A model generated the notes under the pieces. The model had not been told where the DNA came from. It was given only the letters and a program-made list of their open reading frames with translations, and did no database searches. Positions 1 through 8,858 of a stretch of DNA of 45,750 nucleotides are shown here, piece after piece (within the stretch, counting starts at the first letter, position 1; every line of letters starts with the position of its first letter). The position numbers and the translations under genes were made by a program. The stretch comes from Planctomycetota bacterium (GTDB lineage Bacteria > Planctomycetota > Phycisphaerae > Sedimentisphaerales > Anaerohalosphaeraceae). The stretch is from positions 1 through 45,750 of the forward strand of contig VRUI01000038.1 of NCBI GenBank assembly GCA_019456225.1, in the 5' to 3' direction.

Positions 1-79
1 CTCAAAATATTTCGCATTAAAAGTAAAACAGGCCTTCGCAGCCTGATAAATTAACCAACTTTTTGGGAGTTGAACCAAA

Positions 80-415
80 ATGATTTTTGACGGTATTGGT
101 GTTTTTTTTCTGGTTGGCGGAGTTGCTGTCGGTGCGATACTCTGGGATATCCAAAGAGATGTAAATAAATATATCCGTATCGCACAAAAAGCTCACCCGT
201 CAGAGTCCGATGACGCTGCATCGTTGATCGAATATGTTAATTCGAGTAAGCATACGTTAAAACAGAAAAACCATGCGGTATGGACGCTTGGACAGATCGG
301 CGATGAAAGGGCCGCGGCGGCATTGAAGCCTTATGAAACGGGTACGAAATGCTACCATGCAGATGACCTTTGTCAGAAGGTGCTTAAGCAGGCGATCCGG
401 AAGTGTGAAGATTGA
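80..415 (+). CDS. Small membrane-anchored HEAT-like protein
   Basis: A 111-residue protein with one N-terminal hydrophobic segment (about residues 4-23), probably a membrane anchor, followed by a soluble helical part. Residues about 66-85 (AVWTLGQIGDERAAAAL) read like one HEAT repeat, the helix pair common in scaffold proteins. Three cysteines lie near the C-terminus (YETGTKCYHADDLCQ and the final KCED). The ATG has a GGGAG ribosome site about 10 bases upstream. It sits just ahead of fabF on the same strand with a short gap, so it may be co-transcribed, but nothing links it to fatty acid synthesis. Its function is not known; the HEAT assignment rests on one repeat and is tentative. Confidence 0.65.
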   Translation: MIFDGIGVFFLVGGVAVGAILWDIQRDVNKYIRIAQKAHPSESDDAASLIEYVNSSKHTLKQKNHAVWTLGQIGDERAAAALKPYETGTKCYHADDLCQKVLKQAIRKCED

Positions 416-463
416 TTTGCAGTTTTGTTGTTAATTTTGAAATTGAGTTTTGGAGTTTGTTTT

Positions 464-1708
464 ATGTCAGATCGGCGTGTTGTTATTACTGGGATGGGTA
501 TTGTTTCTCCGCTTGGGTGCGAGATTGATAAGTTCTGGGAGCGGATCCAGGAAGGGTATTCCGGAATCCATCGGATTACGAAGTTTGACCCGACCGGGTA
601 TGCCTGTCAGATGGCAGGTGAAGTTATAGAACTTGATAAGGAACGCTTTCTTAGCAAAAAGGAGCAGCGGCGGCTTGACGAATATAGCCACTATGCGGTC
701 GCGGCGGCGGATATGGCGATTGCCGATTCCAGGCTTGAAACAGATAAGGAAAATCCCGAGAGGCTTGGAGCTATTGTTAGTACCGGCGTTGGGGGGTTGC
801 AGACCCTGGAAATTGCACGTGACACTCTTATCAAAAAAGGACCTTCGGCATCGTCGCCCTTTATGATACCGCGAATGATCGTGAACATGTCTTCGGGAGT
901 GGTGGCGATACGGCATAATTTGCAGGGACCGAACTTTTGCGTTGTCTCGGCGTGTGCGACGTCTGCCCATGCGATATCTGGCGCGTGCAGGATAATACGA
1001 TGCGACGAAGCCGATGTGATGGTAGCCGGTGGATCGGAAGCTACTATTTGTGAGCTTGGGGTCGACGGGTTCGGTTGTATGCGGGCCTTGAGCACGCGAA
1101 ATGACAGCCCGGAGACGGCTTGCAGGCCTTTTGACAAGGATCGCGACGGTTTTATAATGGGCGAAGGGGCCGGGGTGGTCGTGCTGGAAGAGTTAGAGCA
1201 CGCAAAAAAACGCGGAGCCGTGATCTATGCCGAGGTCGCAGGTTACGGGGCGACGTGCGATGCCAATCATATTACGCAACCGGCCGTTGACGGAAGCGGT
1301 GCGGCGAGAGCGATGCGGCTGGCGATGTCGCGCGCCGGGCTTAATGTTGGCGATGTTGCATATATCAATGCGCATGGGACGAGCACGCCGCTTAATGATA
1401 AGATCGAGACAGGAGCGATCAAAGCGGTGTTTGGAGAAGCAGCAGCTCGCAAGTTAATGGTCAGTTCCTCAAAGTCGATGACCGCCCATATGCTTGGGGC
1501 AGCCGGTTGTGTTGAGGCTATCGTCTCTGTGCTGGCGATGCGGAACGGCGTTGTTCCGCCGACGATCAATTACCAAACCCCCGATCCCGACTGCGACCTG
1601 GACTATGTTCCGAACACTGCACGTAAAGCAAATATAGATGCCTGCCTGAGCAATTCGTTCGGATTTGGCGGTCAAAATATTTGTCTTGCCCTAAAGCGGT
1701 TTGAATAA
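464..1708 (+). CDS. fabF: Beta-ketoacyl-ACP synthase II (FabF)
   Basis: Condensing enzyme of type II fatty acid synthesis: it joins malonyl-ACP to a growing acyl-ACP with loss of CO2, in the cytoplasm. The 414 residues match the usual length of FabF. The thiolase-fold triad is visible: Cys164 in [10 protein letters not shown], His304 in [11 protein letters not shown] and His342 in [10 protein letters not shown], with Lys337 just before it; the C-terminal gate loop reads SFGFGGQN. An in-frame TTG at 425 would add 13 hydrophobic residues, but the ATG at 464 has a GGAG site 8 bases upstream and gives the canonical [12 protein letters not shown] start, so it is preferred. Other fab genes and acpP are not in the window. 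A specialised KAS-II-like role cannot be excluded, but the catalytic residues are standard. Confidence 0.95.
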   Translation: MSDRRVVITGMGIVSPLGCEIDKFWERIQEGYSGIHRITKFDPTGYACQMAGEVIELDKERFLSKKEQRRLDEYSHYAVAAADMAIADSRLETDKENPERLGAIVSTGVGGLQTLEIARDTLIKKGPSASSPFMIPRMIVNMSSGVVAIRHNLQGPNFCVVSACATSAHAISGACRIIRCDEADVMVAGGSEATICELGVDGFGCMRALSTRNDSPETACRPFDKDRDGFIMGEGAGVVVLEELEHAKKRGAVIYAEVAGYGATCDANHITQPAVDGSGAARAMRLAMSRAGLNVGDVAYINAHGTSTPLNDKIETGAIKAVFGEAAARKLMVSSSKSMTAHMLGAAGCVEAIVSVLAMRNGVVPPTINYQTPDPDCDLDYVPNTARKANIDACLSNSFGFGGQNICLALKRFE

Positions 1709-1731
1709 TTGGTTTTTATGGAAGTTATTTG

Positions 1732-4700
1732 ATGTCGGTTGAATTTATTCTTGGCAGAAGCGGCAGCGGCAAGACGACGCGTTGTATCAGTTCTATTATC
1801 GAAGAGCTAGGCGACGACACCTCCGATGCGCCGCTGGTTTTGCTGGTACCGGAACAGGCTACCTACCAGGCCGAGCGAACGATCCTCACTTCCAGTGGTG
1901 TTTGCGGTTTCAGCAGGCTTAAAGTGCTCTCTTTTAATCGACTGGAATTTCTGCTTTCCGGCCAAGCCGGCGGAAAGGATATATCACGACTGGGCAAAGA
2001 GATGGTGGTACAGAAGATCCTGCGAGAAAACCGCGAGAATTTGCAGGTGTTCAAAGAGTCCGCCGCCCGGGCCGGGCTCGCGACGGAACTGACATCGACT
2101 ATCATAGAACTTCACGAGTGTGACAAATCCTGTAAAGACATCGAAGCGTTAATCGCAGAGCTTAATAAGAATGATTCGTCAAGGCTTGCGGCGATGAAAT
2201 TTTCGGATATCTCGCTTGTGCTGGAGCAATACCTGGATTTTCTCGATGGTAATTTTTTGAACCCGGATATTCAGCTTACATACGCGAGACAAAAAGTCGC
2301 CGCTGCCGATTTTCTTAAAGGCGGAAAGCTCTGGGTGGACGGTTTCGCGAGCTTTACGATACAGCAGCGGGCACTGCTCGCCGAGATGGCGATGACTGCC
2401 GGGCAAACGCATATTGCGCTTTGTATGGACCCGGAGCGGATTGACGCTCAAAATCCAAAGTCTGAAAACCTGGACCCGGCCGGCATATTCAATCTTACCG
2501 AAAAAACTTTTACCGAGCTTTTCGAGATCATTAAGGAATGCAAACTTACTATATCGCCGCCGGTAATCCTTGATAAGATTTACAGGTTTGCAAATGCACC
2601 GGCGCTGAAACATCTTGAACGAAATATTTTTACCGAATCGCCGCAGCCGCCCATAAGCATCGGCGACAATATTACTCTTTCCTACGCATCCGGCAGGCGG
2701 GCGGAAGTAAAGCATCTTGCCTCGGAGATCAATTCGCTTGTCAGGGATAAGGGTCTTCGTTTTCGCGATATCGCCGTCATCGCATCGGACATCTCGTCAT
2801 ACCAGCACTACATCGATGCGACATTTACGGATTGCGGGATCGAATATTTTATTGACACGCCAAAACCAATGCAGCAGCACCCGGTTGTCGAGCTTATAAC
2901 GTCGGCGTTGTCGGCGGCGACGGGGGGATTTTCTTCGAGCGATATTTTTGCGTATCTTAAAACGCAGCTTGCAGACATTACCGCCGCCGAAAGGGATCAG
3001 CTGGAAAACTATTGCCTGGCATTCGGTGTTGAGGGGCAGGTGTGGCTTAGCGGTCGCGACTGGTCCTTTGCCGCCGGCGATGACAACCGTTACGACCAGG
3101 CTCTAATCAACATAATAAGACGCCGGGTGACCGCGCCGCTTATCAAACTAAAAGACACACTTCCAGCGGACGGAATAATCACTGCAAACGAATTTACATC
3201 CTGCATATTCGAGCTGCTGAAAGAACTTAATGTTCAGGCGAAAATTGAAGGGTGGGTCGAATCCGGTCAAAACGACCCTGCCGCTCACCAGCAGTTATTC
3301 CATAAACTCGTCGAGATATTCGATGAGCTTACGGACGTTTTCGCCGACGACAAATTGGACGTCGAAGAATTGATCTCGATACTGCAAAATGCCTTCTCGT
3401 CACTTACGCTGAAACTTATCCCGCAAAAACTTGACCAGGTGCTGGTTGGCTCTATCGACCGGAGCAGACACCCGGAGCTTAAGGCTGTCTTTCTGATCGG
3501 TACCACGCAGCGTCAGTTTCCCGCGGCTGTTTCGATGGATGCTATCCTTACCGACGAGGACAGAGCCTTTGCCGGGGAAAATGACTTCATGCTTGCCGAA
3601 AGGATTGCCGAACAACTCGCCGCGCGTCAGTACCTGGCGTACATTGCTTTTACGCGGCCGTCGGAATATCTGTTTATCAGTTCTCCGCTGACCGATGATG
3701 ACGGTAAGCAGATCCTGCCGTCGCCGTTTTTGAACAATCTCAGGAACCTGTTTACCGATCTAAAACCGATTTATGTATCCAATGAAAATGCATCGATCGA
3801 AAATGTCCGGTCGGTCAACGAGCTGACGGACCTGCTGTGTGAAAAACTCGCCGCTGATAAACTTGATAAGGAACCTGAACTGCAAGGACTGGTTGATTCT
3901 CTCTGCGCCGATTTAGAGTTAGCCGGTGCGGGAGGGTTGATAAAAAGATCGCTGAACTATCGCAACTGCGCATCGCTTGACGGCGACAGATGGCCCGGAC
4001 TGGGTGATACCCTAAGATGTTCGACAAGCCGTCTAAAATCTTTTGCGACCTGTCCGTATCAGCACTTCGCCAAATATATCCTTAAACTAAAGGACCGCGA
4101 CGTGCTCGGGTTTGAGCCAATGGACATTGGCAATTTCTATCACAAGGTGCTTGAAGGGGTTGCTAAGGATTTAAAAACGCAAGGTAAGGATTTTGGTACT
4201 GCCGAAGATGATGAATTGAAGCAAACCTGCATCCGGCAAACACAAAAAGTCATCGAAAAAGATGTGTCTATCAATATATTCCTCAAACGCGGTCATCATA
4301 ATAAATTCATCATAGAGGCCGCCTCAGAAGTGCTCCTCGATTGCGTTGTCGATCTTGGCAAATTGAGCAGGGCCGGTTGCTTCAGGCAAAAATGCGCCGA
4401 AGCAAAATTCGGGATGGACGACAGTGATCCGACTCAATTGGTTATGCCTCTTTCCGGCGGCGGGTCGGTGATTCTTCGAGGTATTATCGACCGCATCGAC
4501 ATCGCTGATATTGACGGGCAAAAAGCCGCTGTCGTGTATGACTATAAACGCCGCGAAACGTCTGTCGCCTGGGATAAACTTTACAATGGGCTGGATATGC
4601 AGCTTGGGGTTTATATGATCGCGGCAAAAAATATTGTCATCGACGGAAAGAAACCGGACATATCGGTTGGGGCGTTTTATCTGCCGGTTGAATCGCCTGG

Positions 4701-5106
4701 GCCGAGAAAAGAAAACAAATACGCCCGAAAAGCCAAAGGGATCTTCAATGGCGAGCTCTACGAGCATCTAAGCACAAACGCCGCCGCCGGCTGGAACGAA
4801 TTTTATAATTTCTTCATTGGCAAAGACGCAGAGCCTTACGGTAATTATGGAAACAGCGGAGCACTGCGCCCGGAAGAATTCGACAACCTGCTTAAATTCG
4901 TAGAAGACAAAATAACCGCCCTCGCCGAAGAAATACTGTCCGGCAAGATCGACATCTCGCCCTTTAGATTATCCGGGCAGGTGCCGTGCGACTACTGCGA
5001 CTTCAAAAAGCTGTGCCGCTTTGATATTCACTTCAACGAGTATAACGAACTGCAGCCGATGAAAAAAGACGGGCTTATAAATTCGCTGGGAGGTGTCGAT
5101 GCCTGA
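1732..5106 (+). CDS. addB: AddB, ATP-dependent nuclease subunit B
   Basis: Subunit B of the AddAB helicase-nuclease, which resects DNA double-strand ends for RecA-dependent repair (the counterpart of RecBCD). At 1124 residues it has the usual AddB size. A P-loop, GRSGSGKT, starts at residue 8. The C-terminal nuclease domain shows the PD-(D/E)XK core GIIDRID followed by YDYKRR (Asp937, Lys939). The four cysteines of the AddB iron-sulphur staple are present: Cys774 in CPYQHF, then Cys1086, Cys1089 and Cys1095 in CDYCDFKKLC. The start chosen is ATG 1732, with GGAAG about 7 bases upstream, rather than the adjacent in-frame TTG at 1729. Its last codons overlap the addA start by 8 bases, which implies translational coupling. 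Confidence 0.95.
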   Translation: MSVEFILGRSGSGKTTRCISSIIEELGDDTSDAPLVLLVPEQATYQAERTILTSSGVCGFSRLKVLSFNRLEFLLSGQAGGKDISRLGKEMVVQKILRENRENLQVFKESAARAGLATELTSTIIELHECDKSCKDIEALIAELNKNDSSRLAAMKFSDISLVLEQYLDFLDGNFLNPDIQLTYARQKVAAADFLKGGKLWVDGFASFTIQQRALLAEMAMTAGQTHIALCMDPERIDAQNPKSENLDPAGIFNLTEKTFTELFEIIKECKLTISPPVILDKIYRFANAPALKHLERNIFTESPQPPISIGDNITLSYASGRRAEVKHLASEINSLVRDKGLRFRDIAVIASDISSYQHYIDATFTDCGIEYFIDTPKPMQQHPVVELITSALSAATGGFSSSDIFAYLKTQLADITAAERDQLENYCLAFGVEGQVWLSGRDWSFAAGDDNRYDQALINIIRRRVTAPLIKLKDTLPADGIITANEFTSCIFELLKELNVQAKIEGWVESGQNDPAAHQQLFHKLVEIFDELTDVFADDKLDVEELISILQNAFSSLTLKLIPQKLDQVLVGSIDRSRHPELKAVFLIGTTQRQFPAAVSMDAILTDEDRAFAGENDFMLAERIAEQLAARQYLAYIAFTRPSEYLFISSPLTDDDGKQILPSPFLNNLRNLFTDLKPIYVSNENASIENVRSVNELTDLLCEKLAADKLDKEPELQGLVDSLCADLELAGAGGLIKRSLNYRNCASLDGDRWPGLGDTLRCSTSRLKSFATCPYQHFAKYILKLKDRDVLGFEPMDIGNFYHKVLEGVAKDLKTQGKDFGTAEDDELKQTCIRQTQKVIEKDVSINIFLKRGHHNKFIIEAASEVLLDCVVDLGKLSRAGCFRQKCAEAKFGMDDSDPTQLVMPLSGGGSVILRGIIDRIDIADIDGQKAAVVYDYKRRETSVAWDKLYNGLDMQLGVYMIAAKNIVIDGKKPDISVGAFYLPVESPGPRKENKYARKAKGIFNGELYEHLSTNAAAGWNEFYNFFIGKDAEPYGNYGNSGALRPEEFDNLLKFVEDKITALAEEILSGKIDISPFRLSGQVPCDYCDFKKLCRFDIHFNEYNELQPMKKDGLINSLGGVDA

Positions 5107-8100
5107 TAACGCTACAAGGTGGACACCGCAGCAGAAACTTGCGATAGAAACTCGCGGCAGGAATATCCTGGTAACCGCATCAGCGGGGACGGGGAAAACT
5201 TCCGTTCTGTCAAAACGCGTAGTAGACATACTTTGTGACCCAACAGACATAACCGATGTCTCGCAAATACTCGTGCTGACTTTTACCGAAGCCAGTGCAG
5301 AAGAAATGAAATCCCGCATCGCCGACGAACTTCGCAAGGCGGCGAGAGCGACAGGCAGTCAGTTTCTGCGTCACCAATTGCTTTTACTCGACGCTGCACA
5401 TATCAGCACGATAGACGCGTTCTGCAAACGGATCATCACCGAAAACTTTCATATCCTTGGAATCGACCCGACATTCAGGATTATCGATCCGGACGAACAA
5501 AAGCTGCTTAAATCCGAACTGCTTGAAGAAACGGTAGAAGAAGCCTGGGGCAGCGAGGACCTAAGCGGCGCACTCGCTGAATTGCTTACAGATCGCAATG
5601 TGCGTAATGCATCGGGCGGATTCCTTGGCAATATTAATAATGTAAACGGTTTTCTTGGTTCTGTTCTGTCACCGGCTAACTGGCAGGCAAAAGCCGGCGA
5701 ACTTGCCGGGATAGAAAAACTCTATGGTTCCTCGCCCGGCCAGGCGCAGGAGCGGATCATCTCAGAAAAGCTTAATCAGTGCAAATCGATGATCGAACAC
5801 GCCCTGATGCTCGACAGCAAGTTTACAGATGACGGGCACTGGGCAGAGTTCATCAGCAATGAATATCTTGCCGTGGTGATCATGGCGATAGAAAAGCTTG
5901 CCGCCGGAAATAAAGACTATATAAAATATATCAGTGAGTTTTCGCCGGGTCGGTTTAAGTCAAAACCGAAAGGCTTCGACGACGATATTAAAAACATGAT
6001 AAAAGCTCCTCTGGATAAGGCAAAAAAAACTCTTAACGGTCTAAAAGAGCTTGCGGTGATAAACCCGCTGTACGAAGAGGCGATTTTGCCGGCGGCGAAT
6101 CTGCAGACGAAGACATTGCTGGAGCTTATCCGGCGGTTTAATGTGCGTTACGCCGAAGTTAAGCAAAATCTCAACTGCCTGGATTTCGCCGACCTTGAGC
6201 ATTTAATGCTTAAGCTGCTGAAAGATTCGCCGCAAACCGCAGCGGCTCTGAAAGCGAAATTCAAACATATCTTCGTCGATGAGTATCAGGATACGAACTT
6301 CCTGCAGCAGGGCATCCTTGAAAATGTCTCGCGTGATAATAACGTGTTTGTTGTCGGTGATATTAAGCAAAGTATCTACGCGTTTAGGCAGGCGAAACCG
6401 GAGATATTCCTGAACCTCCTGAAAGATTCCACCAGTGACCCGGACGCCGGCGACAAGCCTCTGCGGGTCGATCTTAGCGATAATTTCCGATCACGAAAGC
6501 AGGTGCTTGATTTTGCCAATCTCATTTTCGCAAGGATAATGACCGAGGATGTCGCCGCGGTTAAGTACGATGAAAAAGCGATTCTAAAAGCAGGCTTTAA
6601 TTACGATCCGCCGCAAAATCTGCCATACGTGGAATTGAACCTGATCGACGAAGATACGAATGATCGCACCGACGGCATCACGCCTGCGCAAAGACAAGCG
6701 GCCTTTGTCGCCGAAAGGATCAAGCAGATCATAACACCAGACACCGGCGCCGAACCGATAACAATATTCGACAAGGAATCCGGCACTTATCGCCCGCCGA
6801 CTTACGGCGATATCGTGATCCTGATGCGTTCGCCGTCGACGGTTGTAAACGATTATCTCGAGATACTCCGCCTTGGAGGTGTGCCGGTGGTCAGCCAAAG
6901 CTCATCGGGTTATTTCCAGGCAACCGAAATTAGCGATATTATCTCGCTTCTCAAACTGCTCGACAATCCGCAAAGGGATATCGAACTGGCGGCGGTGATG
7001 CGAAGTCCGCTTTTCGATTTCTCAGACACCGACCTTGCCCTGATAAGCAGCGGCTGTAATAACAAAAAAGCATCCTTCTACGATTGTCTTAAGAAATATA
7101 TCGGTGACGGTGCGGATGAAGATTTGCAAAAAAGAATAAGAGGTTTTCTTGACAGCCTGACGGCATGGCGCAGTGCCTCGTGCGCAGGCAGCCTCGCCGA
7201 TCTTACCTGGCAGATATACCGCCAGACCGGCTACCTTTCTTTTGTAAGTGCATTGCCGGGCGGTAAGCAGCGAAAAGCCAACCTGCTGAAACTCCACGAC
7301 CGGGCAATACAATTCGAGGGATTTTCGACGAACGCAAACTCTGCGTCACTGGCACGTTTCGTTGAGTTTATCGAAAAGCTCTCCGACGAAAACCACGACT
7401 GGGCGCCTGCCCGGCCCGACAATACCGCTGAAGACGCCGTGAGGATAATGAGTGTCCATAACAGTAAAGGGCTGGAATTTCCGATAGTTTTTCTTGCCGA
7501 GATCAACCGCCAGTTCAACACCCGCGACATCGTCTCGGAATGTCTCATCGACGACGAAAACACAATCGGCTTGAAAATAGTCGACCCGGAAACAAAAGAG
7601 AAATCGGCAAGCATAGCCCACCAGGTCATCGCCGCAGAAAAACGCAAAACCCTTTACGCCGAAGAAATGCGGATCCTGTATGTTGCGATCACGCGGGCAA
7701 GAGAAAGGCTAATCATCACCGCATCGGCAAAACAAAAACCAGCCGCGGCGATAATTCAAAACTGCGCCGCCCTTGCAAGCGACCCGCTAAAGGACTGGCA
7801 GATACAATCGGCAAAATCGCATCTGGACTGGGTGCTGCTTGCGCTTGGAAATCAGAAAAAATTGCAGAAGGCATTCAACGTAGATTCCCAGGCCGCCGCG
7901 GACACGGAGCTATTTGAAATAAAGACTCCGGCAGCCGACGAACTTAACAATCTGGTAAAACAGCTCCGGCAAAAGCTCTCTGCCGCCCGCGACCGCAAGC
8001 CTGCATCGCCAAAAGCTATTGAGCATCTGATGTCGAAAGTCAAGACCTCTTTGAGCTGGCAATATCCGTTTGCCGAATCGGCCCGGACGCATGCCAAAAT

Positions 8101-8722
8101 GTCTGTAAGCGAACTGACGCATCGCGATGATGAATTTTCGCAGATGGATTTTTCCAATGCCCTCCAGTCACTGCCGAAAACTCTCACAGCCGAAAAAACA
8201 CAAACCAGTACCGACTCCAGACAGATCGGAACGGCAACGCACCTGATAATAGAAAAGCTCGACCTGACTTCGCCGGTCACGCTGGAAACTGTCCGGGCAC
8301 TCGCCGCCGATCTGACCGCAGAAAATCTGATCGACACGCAAACAGCGGCTGCGATAAACCACGACACTATTGTAAAATTCTTCCAGAGCGATCTGGGCAA
8401 ACTGGTCACCGACGGCGCAAATACCGTAATGCGGGAATGGCCGTTCATCTACGGCCTGGACGCCCAACAGGTTGACGGATGCTCAAAAGGCGAAATAATC
8501 GTCGTCCAGGGGATAATCGATATGGTAGTAGAGACCGCCGATGGCTTGATAATTATAGACTTCAAGACCGACAATGTCACAGCCGGCGGCATCGAGGAAA
8601 GATCGAAGATATACCACAAGCAAATTGACCTCTACGCAACAGCAGCAGCCGAAATACTCGACAAAAAAATAAAATCAAAACACCTCTACTTCCTCCAACC
8701 AGGGACAGGATTGAACATCTAA
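5099..8722 (+). CDS. addA: AddA, helicase-nuclease subunit A (UvrD family)
   Basis: Subunit A of AddAB: a superfamily 1A 3'-5' helicase with a C-terminal nuclease, acting with AddB on broken DNA ends. The 1207 residues carry the helicase motifs in order: Walker A TASAGTGKTS (Lys33), Walker B DEYQDT (Asp394-Glu395), motif III GDIKQSIYAFR, motif IV NFRSR, motif V MSVHNSKGLEFP and motif VI LYVAITRARERL. The nuclease end has QGIIDMV, then IIDFKTD (Asp1154, Lys1156) and a QIDLY helix, as in the RecB nuclease family. A GGGAGG ribosome site at 5088-5093, inside the end of addB, places the start at ATG 5099; a GTG at 5093 overlaps that site and is unlikely. Both subunits keep nuclease motifs, as in firmicute-type AddAB. 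Confidence 0.95.
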   Translation: MPDNATRWTPQQKLAIETRGRNILVTASAGTGKTSVLSKRVVDILCDPTDITDVSQILVLTFTEASAEEMKSRIADELRKAARATGSQFLRHQLLLLDAAHISTIDAFCKRIITENFHILGIDPTFRIIDPDEQKLLKSELLEETVEEAWGSEDLSGALAELLTDRNVRNASGGFLGNINNVNGFLGSVLSPANWQAKAGELAGIEKLYGSSPGQAQERIISEKLNQCKSMIEHALMLDSKFTDDGHWAEFISNEYLAVVIMAIEKLAAGNKDYIKYISEFSPGRFKSKPKGFDDDIKNMIKAPLDKAKKTLNGLKELAVINPLYEEAILPAANLQTKTLLELIRRFNVRYAEVKQNLNCLDFADLEHLMLKLLKDSPQTAAALKAKFKHIFVDEYQDTNFLQQGILENVSRDNNVFVVGDIKQSIYAFRQAKPEIFLNLLKDSTSDPDAGDKPLRVDLSDNFRSRKQVLDFANLIFARIMTEDVAAVKYDEKAILKAGFNYDPPQNLPYVELNLIDEDTNDRTDGITPAQRQAAFVAERIKQIITPDTGAEPITIFDKESGTYRPPTYGDIVILMRSPSTVVNDYLEILRLGGVPVVSQSSSGYFQATEISDIISLLKLLDNPQRDIELAAVMRSPLFDFSDTDLALISSGCNNKKASFYDCLKKYIGDGADEDLQKRIRGFLDSLTAWRSASCAGSLADLTWQIYRQTGYLSFVSALPGGKQRKANLLKLHDRAIQFEGFSTNANSASLARFVEFIEKLSDENHDWAPARPDNTAEDAVRIMSVHNSKGLEFPIVFLAEINRQFNTRDIVSECLIDDENTIGLKIVDPETKEKSASIAHQVIAAEKRKTLYAEEMRILYVAITRARERLIITASAKQKPAAAIIQNCAALASDPLKDWQIQSAKSHLDWVLLALGNQKKLQKAFNVDSQAAADTELFEIKTPAADELNNLVKQLRQKLSAARDRKPASPKAIEHLMSKVKTSLSWQYPFAESARTHAKMSVSELTHRDDEFSQMDFSNALQSLPKTLTAEKTQTSTDSRQIGTATHLIIEKLDLTSPVTLETVRALAADLTAENLIDTQTAAAINHDTIVKFFQSDLGKLVTDGANTVMREWPFIYGLDAQQVDGCSKGEIIVVQGIIDMVVETADGLIIIDFKTDNVTAGGIEERSKIYHKQIDLYATAAAEILDKKIKSKHLYFLQPGTGLNI

Positions 8723-8728
8723 TACAAT

Positions 8729-8760
8729 CCCCCTCGTGGGGGCAGGTTTCAAACCCGCCC
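8729..8760. repeat. Overlapping palindromes after addA
   Basis: Just past the addA stop, CCCCC-TCGT-GGGGG (8729-8742) can form a hairpin, and the right arm can instead enter a second one with GGTTT-C-AAACC at its core. No T-run follows, so this is not a standard intrinsic terminator. The two alternative pairings resemble other intergenic palindromes in this window. Function unknown. Further on, 8836-8848 repeats 13 bases (ATGCCCGCAGGAC) also found at 14220-14232. Confidence 0.45.
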
Positions 8761-8858
8761 AATAATCAACCGAAATACCACAACACTAATGCAATTGCCG
8801 CAAAAGACAGAAATCCGGTTTTTACTATATATTAAATGCCCGCAGGACTTTTAGGAAG

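Noticed and set aside
425-463. TTG start for fabF 13 codons upstream
   Set aside because: The ATG at 464 has a well-spaced GGAG and gives the family start [12 protein letters not shown]; the extra residues are not part of any FabF.
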